From Seohaeicola saemankumensis (GTDB lineage Bacteria; Pseudomonadota; Alphaproteobacteria; Rhodobacterales; Rhodobacteraceae): a DNA stretch of 64,000 nucleotides. The position numbers were made by a program, and so were the translations under genes. Below, piece by piece: positions 8,224 through 16,729 of the stretch. The stretch lies in the NCBI RefSeq assembly GCF_021021435.1, contig NZ_JAINWI010000018.1, forward strand, positions 1-64,000, read 5' to 3'. Below the pieces are notes generated by a model. It worked only from the letters and a program-made list of their open reading frames with translations, did no database searches and was not told the DNA's origin. Position 1 is the stretch's first letter; each line of letters starts with the position of its first letter.

Positions 8224-8669
8224 GGTATCTGGATGATTTCGCGCCGGGCCAAGTTTTTCACTTTCGCAGCGCGCCGATGAGCACTGAAACGATAAAGGCG
8301 TTTGCCGCGGAATGGGATCCGCAGCGGCTTCACACCGACGAAGCCTATGCGAAAACCATTCACGGTAGCCTGATCGCCTCGGGCTTTCAGACAATGCTTG
8401 AGGTGTTTAGGCCAATCATGACGGAGCTGATGGTCGATGTCGCCAATATTGGTGGCATGGGCTTCGACAATTTGCGCTGGTTGCGGCCTGTGCGCCCGAA
8501 TGAGGCGCTTGATATTGAAATGACCATCAACTCGGTCACGCCTTCTAAAAGCAAGCCCGACAGAGGTGTTTTGCACTACACGCTTCATGCCAAAAACCCA
8601 AAGGGCGAGGTCGTTTTTTCAACCGACACCCCCGTGATGATCCAGCGGAAACAAAATGACATCGACTGA
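8220..8669 (+). CDS. MaoC-like dehydratase, single hot-dog
   Basis: The 149-aa protein has a single hot-dog domain with the MaoC dyad in AAEWDPQRLHTDE (Asp33, His38) and HGSLIASGFQ. It should hydrate an enoyl-CoA. The start is TTG at 8220, set by a near-perfect AAAGGAGG at 8205-8212 and overlapping the previous TGA (TTGA), so translation is coupled. It overlaps the next ACAD gene by 14 nt. In steroid clusters similar MaoC proteins follow the heteromeric ACADs, as here. Confidence 0.85.
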   Translation: MRYLDDFAPGQVFHFRSAPMSTETIKAFAAEWDPQRLHTDEAYAKTIHGSLIASGFQTMLEVFRPIMTELMVDVANIGGMGFDNLRWLRPVRPNEALDIEMTINSVTPSKSKPDRGVLHYTLHAKNPKGEVVFSTDTPVMIQRKQNDID

Positions 8670-9780
8670 TATGACGTCCAGCGAACAAGAAGATCTTCGC
8701 CTGCTGCGCGAGAGTGTGCGCACACTTTTTGCACGTGCAGGAGGAAGTAAAAGAGCCAGAACACTGCGTGATGCAGGAGGCGACTTTGACCCCGAAATGG
8801 TACGAGAATTGGCCGAGGCTGGCGTTTTTGGCGTAGCAGTACCCGAAGACAGCGGTGGTCTCGGCATGGGTCTGGCCGCCGGGGGGATCATCGCCGAAGA
8901 GGTCGGTCGCGTGATAGCCCCAGAGCCGGTCGTGTTGACGACTGGCCTGAGTCTCGGCCTTCTGAGCCGTCTTTGCCCGGAACATCCGAAGGTGCTGCAA
9001 CTCATCAGCGGTGAAATCGTATTGGCGGTTGCTTGGCAGGAGCGCGGCCCGGGCGGAGCGCCCGCCGATGCGACATGCCGGTACGCAGATGGAAAGCTGA
9101 CCGGCCGCAAGGCTTGGGTGGTCGGCGCGGCCGGTTCGCGCGGGTTCCTTGTTGTGGCTCAGGAAGACGAAGGACAGGTTCTGGTGTTGGTCGAGCCAAA
9201 CGCTGACGGGTTGGTCATCAACAAGCGAGCGCAAGCCGATGGCAGCGCCTTGGGCGAGCTTTCCTTTTCTGGAACCCCTGCCGCGAAACTGGCCAGCGGC
9301 AACGTGGTTACGGATGCGCTGGCACAAGCTGTCGCTGACGCTACGGCGCTTGCGGCGGCGGAGCTTGTCGGGCTGAGCCAGCGCGCATTCGAGATCACGC
9401 TTGACTACATTAAAACCCGAGAGCAGTTCGATAAGCCGATCGGATCATTCCAAGTCATTCAACACCGTGCGGTTGATCTCAACGTGGTGTGCGAGGTAGC
9501 GCAGGCAGGTGTTCGTGAAGTTCTGGCGCAGATGGACGGTGAAACGGATTCGAAGATTCGCGCCCGATTGGCCAGCCGAGCTAAGGCACGGGCGGTCACA
9601 GCGGCGAAGAAAATCACCCGCGATGCCATCCAGCTGCATGGCGCGGTCGGGTACACGGATGAGTTTGATATCGCGCTTTACCTGAATCGAGCTCTGGTCC
9701 TGTCGGCCTGGTTGGGCGACGACGCTTATCACCGGCGGCTTTGGTTCGAGGCACGCGAAGAAGAGGGATCTGCCCAATGA
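8656..9780 (+). CDS. Acyl-CoA dehydrogenase-like subunit lacking catalytic Glu (heteromer partner)
   Basis: The 374-aa ACAD homologue has a weakly conserved middle domain (no TEPGAGSD motif), a conserved TREQFDKPIGSFQVIQH segment and HGAVGYTDEF. The helix-G catalytic Glu (normally ER) is missing and the C-terminal E/GGTNE site reads WLGDDAY. This is the profile of the non-catalytic subunit of alpha2beta2 ACADs such as ChsE1-ChsE2. The catalytic partner begins 4 nt before its stop (ATGA). I infer a heterotetramer with the 9777 product. Confidence 0.82.
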   Translation: MTSTDMTSSEQEDLRLLRESVRTLFARAGGSKRARTLRDAGGDFDPEMVRELAEAGVFGVAVPEDSGGLGMGLAAGGIIAEEVGRVIAPEPVVLTTGLSLGLLSRLCPEHPKVLQLISGEIVLAVAWQERGPGGAPADATCRYADGKLTGRKAWVVGAAGSRGFLVVAQEDEGQVLVLVEPNADGLVINKRAQADGSALGELSFSGTPAAKLASGNVVTDALAQAVADATALAAAELVGLSQRAFEITLDYIKTREQFDKPIGSFQVIQHRAVDLNVVCEVAQAGVREVLAQMDGETDSKIRARLASRAKARAVTAAKKITRDAIQLHGAVGYTDEFDIALYLNRALVLSAWLGDDAYHRRLWFEAREEEGSAQ

Positions 9781-10928
9781 CCGACTGGAAGACAATGACA
9801 GATGCAGAATTCCGCAACGAGGTTAGTCAGTTCTTCAAGACTGAATACCCCGACGAGCTGCGCCATTTGCCCCACCGCCCGAAATTCGCCGAGATAGAGC
9901 AATGGCATCGTAGGCTGCATGCTAGGGGCTGGGTCGCGCCGGCCTGGCCTGCGGAATATGGTGGCATGGGGCTGAACGCGGCCAAGCTATTGATTTTTTA
10001 TGAAGAGCAGCAACGTTGGGGCGTCAATCGTGGCCGTGACATGGGCGTGCAGATGGTCGGCCCACTGATCATCAAGTTCGGCACCCAGGCACAAAAAGAC
10101 TATTGGTTGCCGCGTATTCTGAGTTGTGAAGACATTTGGTGTCAGGGCTACTCGGAACCAGGCGCCGGTTCCGATCTGGCCAATCTGCGCACGCGCGCTG
10201 AGATTGACGGCGACGAGTTTGTCATCAACGGACAGAAGATCTGGACCACGATGGCGCATGATGCCACGCATATCTTCATGCTGGTGCGCACTGATCCGAA
10301 TGCTCCCAAAAAACAACAGGGGATCAGTTTTCTTCTTGTTCCAATGGATCAGCCCGGTGTCGAGGTTCGCACGATCACAACCCTGTCGGGCGAGAAGGAG
10401 TTTTGCGAAGTATTCTTCGACAACGCTCGCACGCCGAAGGAAAACCTTGTCGGCGAGTTAAACAAGGGCTGGACGATGGCCAAGGCGCTGTTGAGCTTCG
10501 AACGCATTTTCATTGGCTCTCCAAGTCTGGCCCAGAACGCTCTGGGACAGCTTGAAATCTTTGCCCGTGGGCGTGGCGCGTTTGACGATCCGGTGTTCCG
10601 CGACCGCTTCACCCAAGCCGCGCTCGACGTCGAGGATCATGCCGCGCTCTACTCGCGTTTCGCTGATCAGCTCAAGCGTGGCGAAACGCTGGGCGCCGAT
10701 GTCTCGATGCTCAAGATCTGGGTGACCGAGTGCTTTCAGCGCATCACGGAACTGATGATCGAGGCGGCAGGCCCCGACGGCGGATCGATCGGTCCGCTAC
10801 AAGTCGGCAATATCAGTGTGGACGTCCTCTCGAGTTTCTACAAGGCCCGTCCCACCACGATATACGGCGGATCGAACGAGATTCAGCGCAATATTCTCTC
10901 CAAGGCCGTCCTCGGATTGCCTGGCTAG
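9777..10928 (+). CDS. Acyl-CoA dehydrogenase, catalytic subunit of a heteromeric pair
   Basis: The 383-aa ACAD resembles the FadE26/ChsE4 group: WPAEYGGMG, GYSEPGAGSDLANL, ALLSFERIFIG with candidate catalytic Glu242, and TIYGGSNEIQRNI near the C-terminus. ATG 9777 overlaps the preceding stop by 4 nt; an upstream in-frame extension to 9741 is discarded as it lies inside the partner gene. Together the pair would oxidise a bulky acyl-CoA and pass electrons to ETF. Confidence 0.87.
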   Translation: MTDWKTMTDAEFRNEVSQFFKTEYPDELRHLPHRPKFAEIEQWHRRLHARGWVAPAWPAEYGGMGLNAAKLLIFYEEQQRWGVNRGRDMGVQMVGPLIIKFGTQAQKDYWLPRILSCEDIWCQGYSEPGAGSDLANLRTRAEIDGDEFVINGQKIWTTMAHDATHIFMLVRTDPNAPKKQQGISFLLVPMDQPGVEVRTITTLSGEKEFCEVFFDNARTPKENLVGELNKGWTMAKALLSFERIFIGSPSLAQNALGQLEIFARGRGAFDDPVFRDRFTQAALDVEDHAALYSRFADQLKRGETLGADVSMLKIWVTECFQRITELMIEAAGPDGGSIGPLQVGNISVDVLSSFYKARPTTIYGGSNEIQRNILSKAVLGLPG

Positions 10929-10960
10929 ATCAACAACAACATAAGTAAAGGAACAGAAAC

Positions 10961-11770
10961 ATGTCTGATCGTTATGCAAAATACAACAAGTTGAAATTCG
11001 ACTATCCGGCGGATCGCGTTCTGCGCATTACGTTCGACCGACCGGAATCCTTCAATTCCGTAGATGCCGAAACGCATACCCAGATGACGGATATGTGGAT
11101 CGACATCGACCGCGACCAAGATATCAACGCTGTCATAGTGACTGGCGCAGGAAAAGCGTTTTCGGCCGGCGGCGACTTCAGCCTGATCGAGAACATGATC
11201 GGCAATTCACATGAGATTATGAAGACGTGGAAAGAAGCCAAGGATCTCGTCTACAACATCATCAACTGCAACAAGCCGATCATTTCCGCAATTAACGGGC
11301 CTGCGGCCGGTGCCGGGCTTGTTGTTGCCATTCTCGCCGACATCTCGATTGCCGGAAAGAAGGCCAAGATTGTCGATGGTCATCCGCGCTTGGGTGTTGC
11401 TGCTGGCGATGTCGCGGCGATCATCTGGCCGCTGCTGACCTCGATGGCCAAGGCGAAATACTATCTGATGACCTGCAAACCGGTTTCGGGCGAAGAGGCC
11501 GAGCGCATTGGCCTTGTGTCCATGTGCGTCGAGGATGACGAGTTGCAGCAGATTGCATTGGACACGGCCGTCGAACTGGCCAACGGCTCACAAAGTGCGA
11601 TCCGCTGGACCAAGTATTCGCTGAACAACTGGCTTCGTCAGGCCGGACCGATTTTCGATGCCTCAACCGCACTGGAAATGCTTGGCTTCATGAGCGAGGA
11701 CGTCAAGGAAGGGGTGCTGTCGCACCGCGAAAAGCGCGCGCCGAACTTCCGCAAGGACTGCCCGCTTTAA
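10961..11770 (+). CDS. Crotonase-fold protein lacking both hydratase glutamates
   Basis: The 269-aa protein has the enoyl-CoA hydratase/isomerase fold, with the oxyanion segment [10 protein letters not shown] and a [16 protein letters not shown] segment. Where hydratases have Glu in GGxELA it has Val, and where they have Glu in QPE it has GHPRLG. Both catalytic glutamates are therefore absent. Ring-opening hydrolases of this fold (BadI, EchA20-type) also lack them, so a hydrolase, decarboxylase or C-C bond-cleaving role is as likely as hydration. AAAGGAAC precedes ATG 10961. Confidence 0.78.
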   Translation: MSDRYAKYNKLKFDYPADRVLRITFDRPESFNSVDAETHTQMTDMWIDIDRDQDINAVIVTGAGKAFSAGGDFSLIENMIGNSHEIMKTWKEAKDLVYNIINCNKPIISAINGPAAGAGLVVAILADISIAGKKAKIVDGHPRLGVAAGDVAAIIWPLLTSMAKAKYYLMTCKPVSGEEAERIGLVSMCVEDDELQQIALDTAVELANGSQSAIRWTKYSLNNWLRQAGPIFDASTALEMLGFMSEDVKEGVLSHREKRAPNFRKDCPL

Positions 11771-11797
11771 ACCCTAAACGGACAAGGAGCCATGAAC

Positions 11798-12994
11798 ATG
11801 TCCGATGACATCTACCGTGACATCGCTCAAGCCTACGCCGCCGCGGCCGAAATGGCACCCGGTCTGAAGTCACGATTTGCAGCTGCCGGATTCGATCCGG
11901 CGGCTGTGTCATCGTTGGCGGACTTGTCTCGTCTGCCGGTAATGAAAAAAGAAGAACTCCTGAGGATCCAGCGCAACAATCCGCCCTTTGGTGGGTTTCT
12001 TGCCTCCGATCTGAAGGATGTCGGGCGTATTTATGTCTCTCCCGGCCCCATATTCGAACCTTCGCTTCCAGGCGGTGGCGGGCATGGTCTGGATTTGTTG
12101 TTCAAGGCCGCAGGGGTGGGCAGTGGAGACATCATCCTGAATACCTGGATGTATCACCTGGTTCCTGCGGGTCTGTTGTTTGACGAAGCGGCGCAGGCTG
12201 CGGGCGCGACAGTGATCCCCGGTGGCGTCGGCAATACCGAGCTTCAGGCACAGATCATCGTCGAAACCGGCGTGACTTCGATCTGCGCCTCGACCGCCTT
12301 TTTCCTGACACTCGCAGACAAGGTCATCGAAACCTATGGCCGAGATGCGTGGAAGGTAAAGACCGCCTTCCTCGGGGGCGAGATGGGCGATTGGATGGCC
12401 AAGCGCCGCCGAATCGAGGCTGATTATGGCGTATCAACCTGGGCCGCCTATGCCACCGCCGATTTGGGCCTTGTCGCCTACGAAGATGGTGGCGAAGGCT
12501 ACGTGGTTCACCCTGACCGCGTGGTGCAGATCTGCGATCCGGTCAGCGGCGCGCAAGTGTCGCAGGGTGAGCCGGGCGAAGTTGTCGTGACCGCCCGCGA
12601 CGCCACCTGGCCGATGATCCGGTTCGGTACCGGCGACAGTGCATTCGCGCTAGAAAGCAACGGGGATGGCAGCGTCAGCCGCATTTCCGCGTTGCAGGGC
12701 CGGGTCGGGGCGGCGGTCAAGGTCCGCGAGATTTTCGTCTATCCGCGCGTGATCGAGGAGGTCGTCATCGCCACGCCGGGGGCAAAGGCCGCGCAGGCTG
12801 TGGTGACGCGGGAAAACGATCGCGACATGATCCGCGTTTCTCTTGTTCTGGAGGAAGGCGCCGACACGGCCAAGGCCGAGGCAACCTGCGCCGAGGCTTT
12901 TAAATTGCATTCGAGAATTCGTGCTGACGCGGTGACAGTCGTCTCTGATTTGCCAGAGAATGCGGACTTGATCGTCAATCAGAAAGACAACTGA
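11798..12994 (+). CDS. Degenerate PaaK-like adenylate-forming protein
   Basis: The 398-aa protein aligns with phenylacetate-CoA ligases, including the C-terminal segment QGRVGAAVKVREIFVYP. The ATP-binding P-loop (SSGTTG in PaaK) is replaced by VSPGPIFEP. The N-terminal part is also short. It may have lost ATP-dependent ligation and instead bind or hydrolyse an acyl-CoA, or be regulatory. ATG 11798 fits the AAGGAG better than ATG 11792, which would be only 2 nt from it. It ends the rightward operon. Confidence 0.7.
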   Translation: MSDDIYRDIAQAYAAAAEMAPGLKSRFAAAGFDPAAVSSLADLSRLPVMKKEELLRIQRNNPPFGGFLASDLKDVGRIYVSPGPIFEPSLPGGGGHGLDLLFKAAGVGSGDIILNTWMYHLVPAGLLFDEAAQAAGATVIPGGVGNTELQAQIIVETGVTSICASTAFFLTLADKVIETYGRDAWKVKTAFLGGEMGDWMAKRRRIEADYGVSTWAAYATADLGLVAYEDGGEGYVVHPDRVVQICDPVSGAQVSQGEPGEVVVTARDATWPMIRFGTGDSAFALESNGDGSVSRISALQGRVGAAVKVREIFVYPRVIEEVVIATPGAKAAQAVVTRENDRDMIRVSLVLEEGADTAKAEATCAEAFKLHSRIRADAVTVVSDLPENADLIVNQKDN

Positions 12995-13232
12995 GACTCT
13001 CTGAAGCACCCGAAATTGGCAGTTGCAACAGCGAAGGGCAGTGGGGCAACCTGCTGCCCTATCCTGAGGCTCTAGTCATCGGTGCGCTCGCGGAACGCTT
13101 GGCCCAGAATCAGAAACTCTACGTGACAGTGGTTAAATAGAGCGCCGAAGAACTTTCGCTGGCGCTAGGCTAACGTCGAGGCTGGAGCAGTCCTGAGTTA
13201 TGCTGGGTCGATCCGGCTGGCCGAATTCCCCG
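12995..13232. other. Convergent intergenic spacer with imperfect stem-loops
   Basis: No coding sequence is supported between the two convergent operons. AGGGCAG (13035-13041) can pair with CTGCCCT (13054-13060), and AGCGCC (13141-13146) with GGCGCT (13161-13166). Neither is followed by a T-run. They may act as weak bidirectional terminators. Confidence 0.35.
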
Positions 13233-14381
13233 TCACCTCAGCCCTAGTCCGCGTGCGATGATGCCGCGTAGAATCTCGCGGGTGCCTCCCCGAAGCGAGA
13301 AAGACGGTACTGCGAGTTCAGTATAGGCTAACACCGCAGCATAGCTGTCGCGTCCTCCGGGCACGGCCGGTCGGGACACGAGGCTGCGGGCCAGACGAGG
13401 GACGTCCTGTTCAAACAACGCGCCCAAATCCTTGACTATGGCGGCTTGAAGTGCGGGGTTCTTGCCCTCGTTCAGCATCCTAGCGACCGAGCGTGACATT
13501 TGCCGCAGCACCATCAGATGCGCGGAAAGGCGACCGATCTCGGCCTGTTGCGCTTCGGTTGCGTCTTTGCCCAGCAATCGGATCAGTTCCTCGATAAGGG
13601 TGAAGGACGACAGGAATCGTTCCGGTCCGCTGCGTTCGAAGGCCAGTTCACTCATGACCTGCGACCAGCCCTCGCCCTTTTCGCCTAGAAGCGCGTCGGC
13701 TGGCAGAAAAGTATCGTCGAAGATGACCTGGTTGAAATGATGTTCGCCGGCCATGTCGATGATCGGGCTGATCTGGATGTTTTCGGTGGCTTTGAGATCA
13801 ATGAGGAACTGGCTCATACCGCCGTGGCGGTCGTCGCTTTTGTCGGTTCGGCAGAACAGGATCATGTAGTCGGCCACATGCGCATAGGTCGTCCAGACCT
13901 TGGTGCCGTTGACGCGGAAACCGCCCTCGACCTCGGTGGCGACTGTGCGCGTTGCAGCAAGGTCCGAGCCGGAATCGGGCTCGCTCATCCCTATGCAGAA
14001 ACACAATTCGCCCGCAGCGATGCGCGGTACGATAGCGCGTTTCTGTTCTTCGGTTCCTTTTGCCAGAATAAGCGGGCCACTCTGACGATCGGCGATCCAA
14101 TGCGAGATCACCGGCGCGCCGGCGGCCAAAAGTTCTTCTGACACGACATAACGTTCCAGTGCGCTGCGCGCATGCCCGCCGTATTCCCTGGGAAAAGTCA
14201 TGCCGACCCAGCCGCGCTGCGCCAGCTTGCGCGAAAAGTCACGGCTGAATCCGTTCCATGATTTCGCGCGCATGTCGGGTGGGAAATCGGCCAACTCTAC
14301 GGCCAGAAAGGCCCGGACTTCTTGTCTGAGGATGTCGTAATCGGTGTCAGGCGCGGGTGGGGGAAATGCGGTAAGGGTCAT
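13233..14381 (-). CDS. Acyl-CoA dehydrogenase, catalytic subunit of a second heteromeric pair
   Basis: The 382-aa protein has the ACAD motifs TFPREYGGHARS, GMSEPDSGSDLAATRT, a helix-G LAFERSGPERF with the likely catalytic Glu, and a C-terminal RGGTREILRGIIARG. ATG 14381 overlaps the end of the 14378 partner (ATGA), so the two are translated together. It closes the leftward operon that starts at 18774. The substrate is unknown; pairing suggests a bulky or ring-bearing acyl-CoA. Confidence 0.87.
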   Translation of the reverse strand: MTLTAFPPPAPDTDYDILRQEVRAFLAVELADFPPDMRAKSWNGFSRDFSRKLAQRGWVGMTFPREYGGHARSALERYVVSEELLAAGAPVISHWIADRQSGPLILAKGTEEQKRAIVPRIAAGELCFCIGMSEPDSGSDLAATRTVATEVEGGFRVNGTKVWTTYAHVADYMILFCRTDKSDDRHGGMSQFLIDLKATENIQISPIIDMAGEHHFNQVIFDDTFLPADALLGEKGEGWSQVMSELAFERSGPERFLSSFTLIEELIRLLGKDATEAQQAEIGRLSAHLMVLRQMSRSVARMLNEGKNPALQAAIVKDLGALFEQDVPRLARSLVSRPAVPGGRDSYAAVLAYTELAVPSFSLRGGTREILRGIIARGLGLR

Positions 14382-15436
14382 GCTGGGGTGCCTTGTGCAC
14401 TGCTGTCAGTGATGAAATGCCAGAAGGTTTCGTGGGGGCTCGACAAGGCGGCCCGCCCCAACTCCCTTGTCCAATCCAACTCGGTGCCGAACTCGTCGCG
14501 CCAACTCCAGATCCGTTTGGTGAAATGGTGCAGTGCATGTTCCTGAGTGTAGCCAATGGCTCCGTGAACCTGATGAGCCAGCGCACCTACCGTTTCCGCA
14601 GCTTCACCGGAACGGCTCTTGGCGGCGGCAACGGTCAGGGCGAAGGCTGGAGTATCATAACTGTCGGCCGCCATTTCAGCGGCGGCACGCGATGCGGCGG
14701 TTTCTCCGGCCATAGAAGCAAGGTAGTGTTGTATCGTCTGAAACTTGGCAATCGGTCGTCCGAACTGGACCCTGTCGTTGGCATATTCGACAGTCATCGA
14801 AAGAATGGTCTCCATAGCCCCGGCGGTGGCCAGACTGCGGATGAGCGCGCCTAGCCCGCGCATGCCGCCCAGCGACATTGGCAGAGGAGCGGCGTCAGCT
14901 GCGGTCAGCACAAGGTCGACCTCGGCATCGTCGCGTGGCATCCCGGCGAGATCCTGCGCCGGGATCACTGTCAGATCCTTGACTGGCAAAGATAGAACAT
15001 GATCGGTGCCGTTTAGCGCGGCTATGGTCACGATCCGGTCGACCCAACGGGCAAAAGGCACCACTTTCAGCTGTCCAATCGCATGAATCGCAGCACCGCG
15101 CCGCTCCAACTGCAGCGAGGCGCCTTCGGCGATGGTCAGTCTGCCGCCTGGCAGTTCCAGACCCGCACGCGCCAGCACCGCGTTCGCGATCAGAGTCTCA
15201 GCCAGTGGCAGCGGCAGGCCATGCGCCCCAGCGATGCGCACCAGCCCCAGCGCTTCGGCGGCGGGCACACCGAAACCGCCAGCCTCTTCAGGCACCAGCG
15301 CCATATGCAACCCGGCCTCCTCGATTCGCGTCCAGAGCGCCCGGGGGCAGTTTCCGGCAGCGGCGCTCTCGCGCAGGCCATGACCGATATTGTCGCGAAA
15401 CAACCGCTCGGCCATGTCATGGATCATTGATTCCAT
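14378..15436 (-). CDS. Acyl-CoA dehydrogenase-like subunit lacking catalytic Glu
   Basis: The 352-aa protein is shorter than usual, with a divergent middle domain lacking TEPGAGSD. VQFGRPIAKFQTIQH and VHGAIGYTQEH are retained. There is no Glu at the helix-G position (TAGAMETILSM) and no GGTNE at the C-terminus. This matches the non-catalytic half of heteromeric ACADs. It is followed by the catalytic partner with a 4-nt overlap. AAAGGACC precedes ATG 15436. Confidence 0.82.
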   Translation of the reverse strand: MESMIHDMAERLFRDNIGHGLRESAAAGNCPRALWTRIEEAGLHMALVPEEAGGFGVPAAEALGLVRIAGAHGLPLPLAETLIANAVLARAGLELPGGRLTIAEGASLQLERRGAAIHAIGQLKVVPFARWVDRIVTIAALNGTDHVLSLPVKDLTVIPAQDLAGMPRDDAEVDLVLTAADAAPLPMSLGGMRGLGALIRSLATAGAMETILSMTVEYANDRVQFGRPIAKFQTIQHYLASMAGETAASRAAAEMAADSYDTPAFALTVAAAKSRSGEAAETVGALAHQVHGAIGYTQEHALHHFTKRIWSWRDEFGTELDWTRELGRAALSSPHETFWHFITDSSAQGTPA

Positions 15437-15536
15437 CAGGTGGTCCTTTCAGACGGCGCGTTCTGGGCGCGGTTGTGCCGTGTTCCCGTCTGCCGTCGGG
15501 CAGCGGCGGTAGATGCATCCGCGTGTGCCTTCCTTC

Positions 15537-15562
15537 GCTGAACGCGTTAAAACGCGTTCAGC
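15537..15562 (-). terminator. Perfect inverted repeat across the ACAD stop codon
   Basis: Arms GCTGAACGCGTT (15537-15548) and AACGCGTTCAGC (15551-15562) are perfectly complementary around AA, and they include the TAA of the 15547 ACAD. No T-run follows in the leftward direction. The hairpin lies in the only sizeable gap (110 nt) of this operon. It may attenuate or protect the 3' end of the upstream message. Confidence 0.5.
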
Positions 15563-16713
15563 CCGGTCAGGTTGCGCCCGATAACCAGCTTCTGGATTTC
15601 GGTGGTGCCGTCGGGGATTGGCATGACCTTGGCGTTGCGGAAGTGGCGTTCGACGGGAAACTCCTTGGTGATACCGTTGCCACCGTGGATCTGCACGGCC
15701 TTACCGGCGATTTCGACAGCCATTTCCGTCGCATACCACTTCGCCATTGATGTCTGGGTGTCGCAGCGCACGCCCAGATCCAAAAGTTGCAGTCCGCGTT
15801 GGCACAACAATCGCGCGGCATCGAGATGCGTGACCATGTCGGCCAGATAGCCCTGGATCAACTGATGCCCTCCGATCGGCTTGCCGTGTTGTGTGCGATC
15901 CTTTGCATATTTTACAGCACATTCCAACGCTGCTTGGGCAATGCCAATGCTCGTCAGGCCGACAAACACTCGCGCGCTTTCAAACAGCTTCAAAGTCTGG
16001 AACAGGCCCCCGCCTGCATTACCGAGAACATGCTCGGCTGTGGTTTCGGCCCGGTCAAAAAACAATTCACAGGTCGATGCTCCGACAAGCCCCATCTTGC
16101 GCAATTCGCGGCTTTCATATCTGCCGGTGTCCCGGTCGACGATGACCATGGAAATCCCGTCGTCCAGATTGCAGACAACGATGGCAAAATCCGATTGGGC
16201 ACCATTGGAAATCCAAAGCTTCTGGCCAGTGACGAAAATCTTGTTTCCCTCACGTTCTGCACGGGTTTTGACCTCCCGCACATTCGAGCCGACCTCCGGT
16301 TCAGAAATGCAGGTAGCGCAAATCCGTTGGCTCCGCAGGAGCGGCTTGAGGTAAGCCTCTTTCTGAGCCGCATTTCCAAGAAGGTTGAGCGCGAACACTG
16401 CATGACTCTGGATCAGTACTGCAATCGCCAGATCGGCCCAGATCCGGGCCAGTTCCTCGTAAAGGATGCCATAGGTCATGCGGTCGATCCCGGCACCGCC
16501 ATCCTCTTCGGGGATCAGGCCGCTGATAAGCCCGAATTCCTCAACCTTGGCGAACAGGGATTTCAGCGTTTCTGCATCGGGCGGGTGGCCAAGGTTTTCG
16601 TATTTCTCGGCCAAAGGCGTGAACTCCGCTTCGGCCATCTTGCGGAAGTTTTCCAGCAACATGCGTTGCTCGTCTGTATAGATTGCCTGAGCGGCAGCCA
16701 TCACATTTTCCAT
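15547..16713 (-). CDS. Acyl-CoA dehydrogenase
   Basis: The 388-aa protein has ACAD motifs IPEEDGGAG, CISEPEVGSNVREVKTRA, GQKLWISNG, TQHGKPIGGHQLIQ and a C-terminal PDGTTEIQKLVIGRNL. In MCAD-type enzymes the base is Glu in YEGT; here that position is Asp in PDGT, while helix G holds Glu in LFESARVF. Which acts as base is open. ATG 16713 (MENVMAAAQ) with AAGGAAAA is chosen; the frame to 16878 runs into the thiolase gene and is not family-like. It lies 16 nt after the thiolase gene. Confidence 0.86.
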   Translation of the reverse strand: MENVMAAAQAIYTDEQRMLLENFRKMAEAEFTPLAEKYENLGHPPDAETLKSLFAKVEEFGLISGLIPEEDGGAGIDRMTYGILYEELARIWADLAIAVLIQSHAVFALNLLGNAAQKEAYLKPLLRSQRICATCISEPEVGSNVREVKTRAEREGNKIFVTGQKLWISNGAQSDFAIVVCNLDDGISMVIVDRDTGRYESRELRKMGLVGASTCELFFDRAETTAEHVLGNAGGGLFQTLKLFESARVFVGLTSIGIAQAALECAVKYAKDRTQHGKPIGGHQLIQGYLADMVTHLDAARLLCQRGLQLLDLGVRCDTQTSMAKWYATEMAVEIAGKAVQIHGGNGITKEFPVERHFRNAKVMPIPDGTTEIQKLVIGRNLTGLNAF

Positions 16714-16729
16714 TGTTCTTTTCCTTGTT

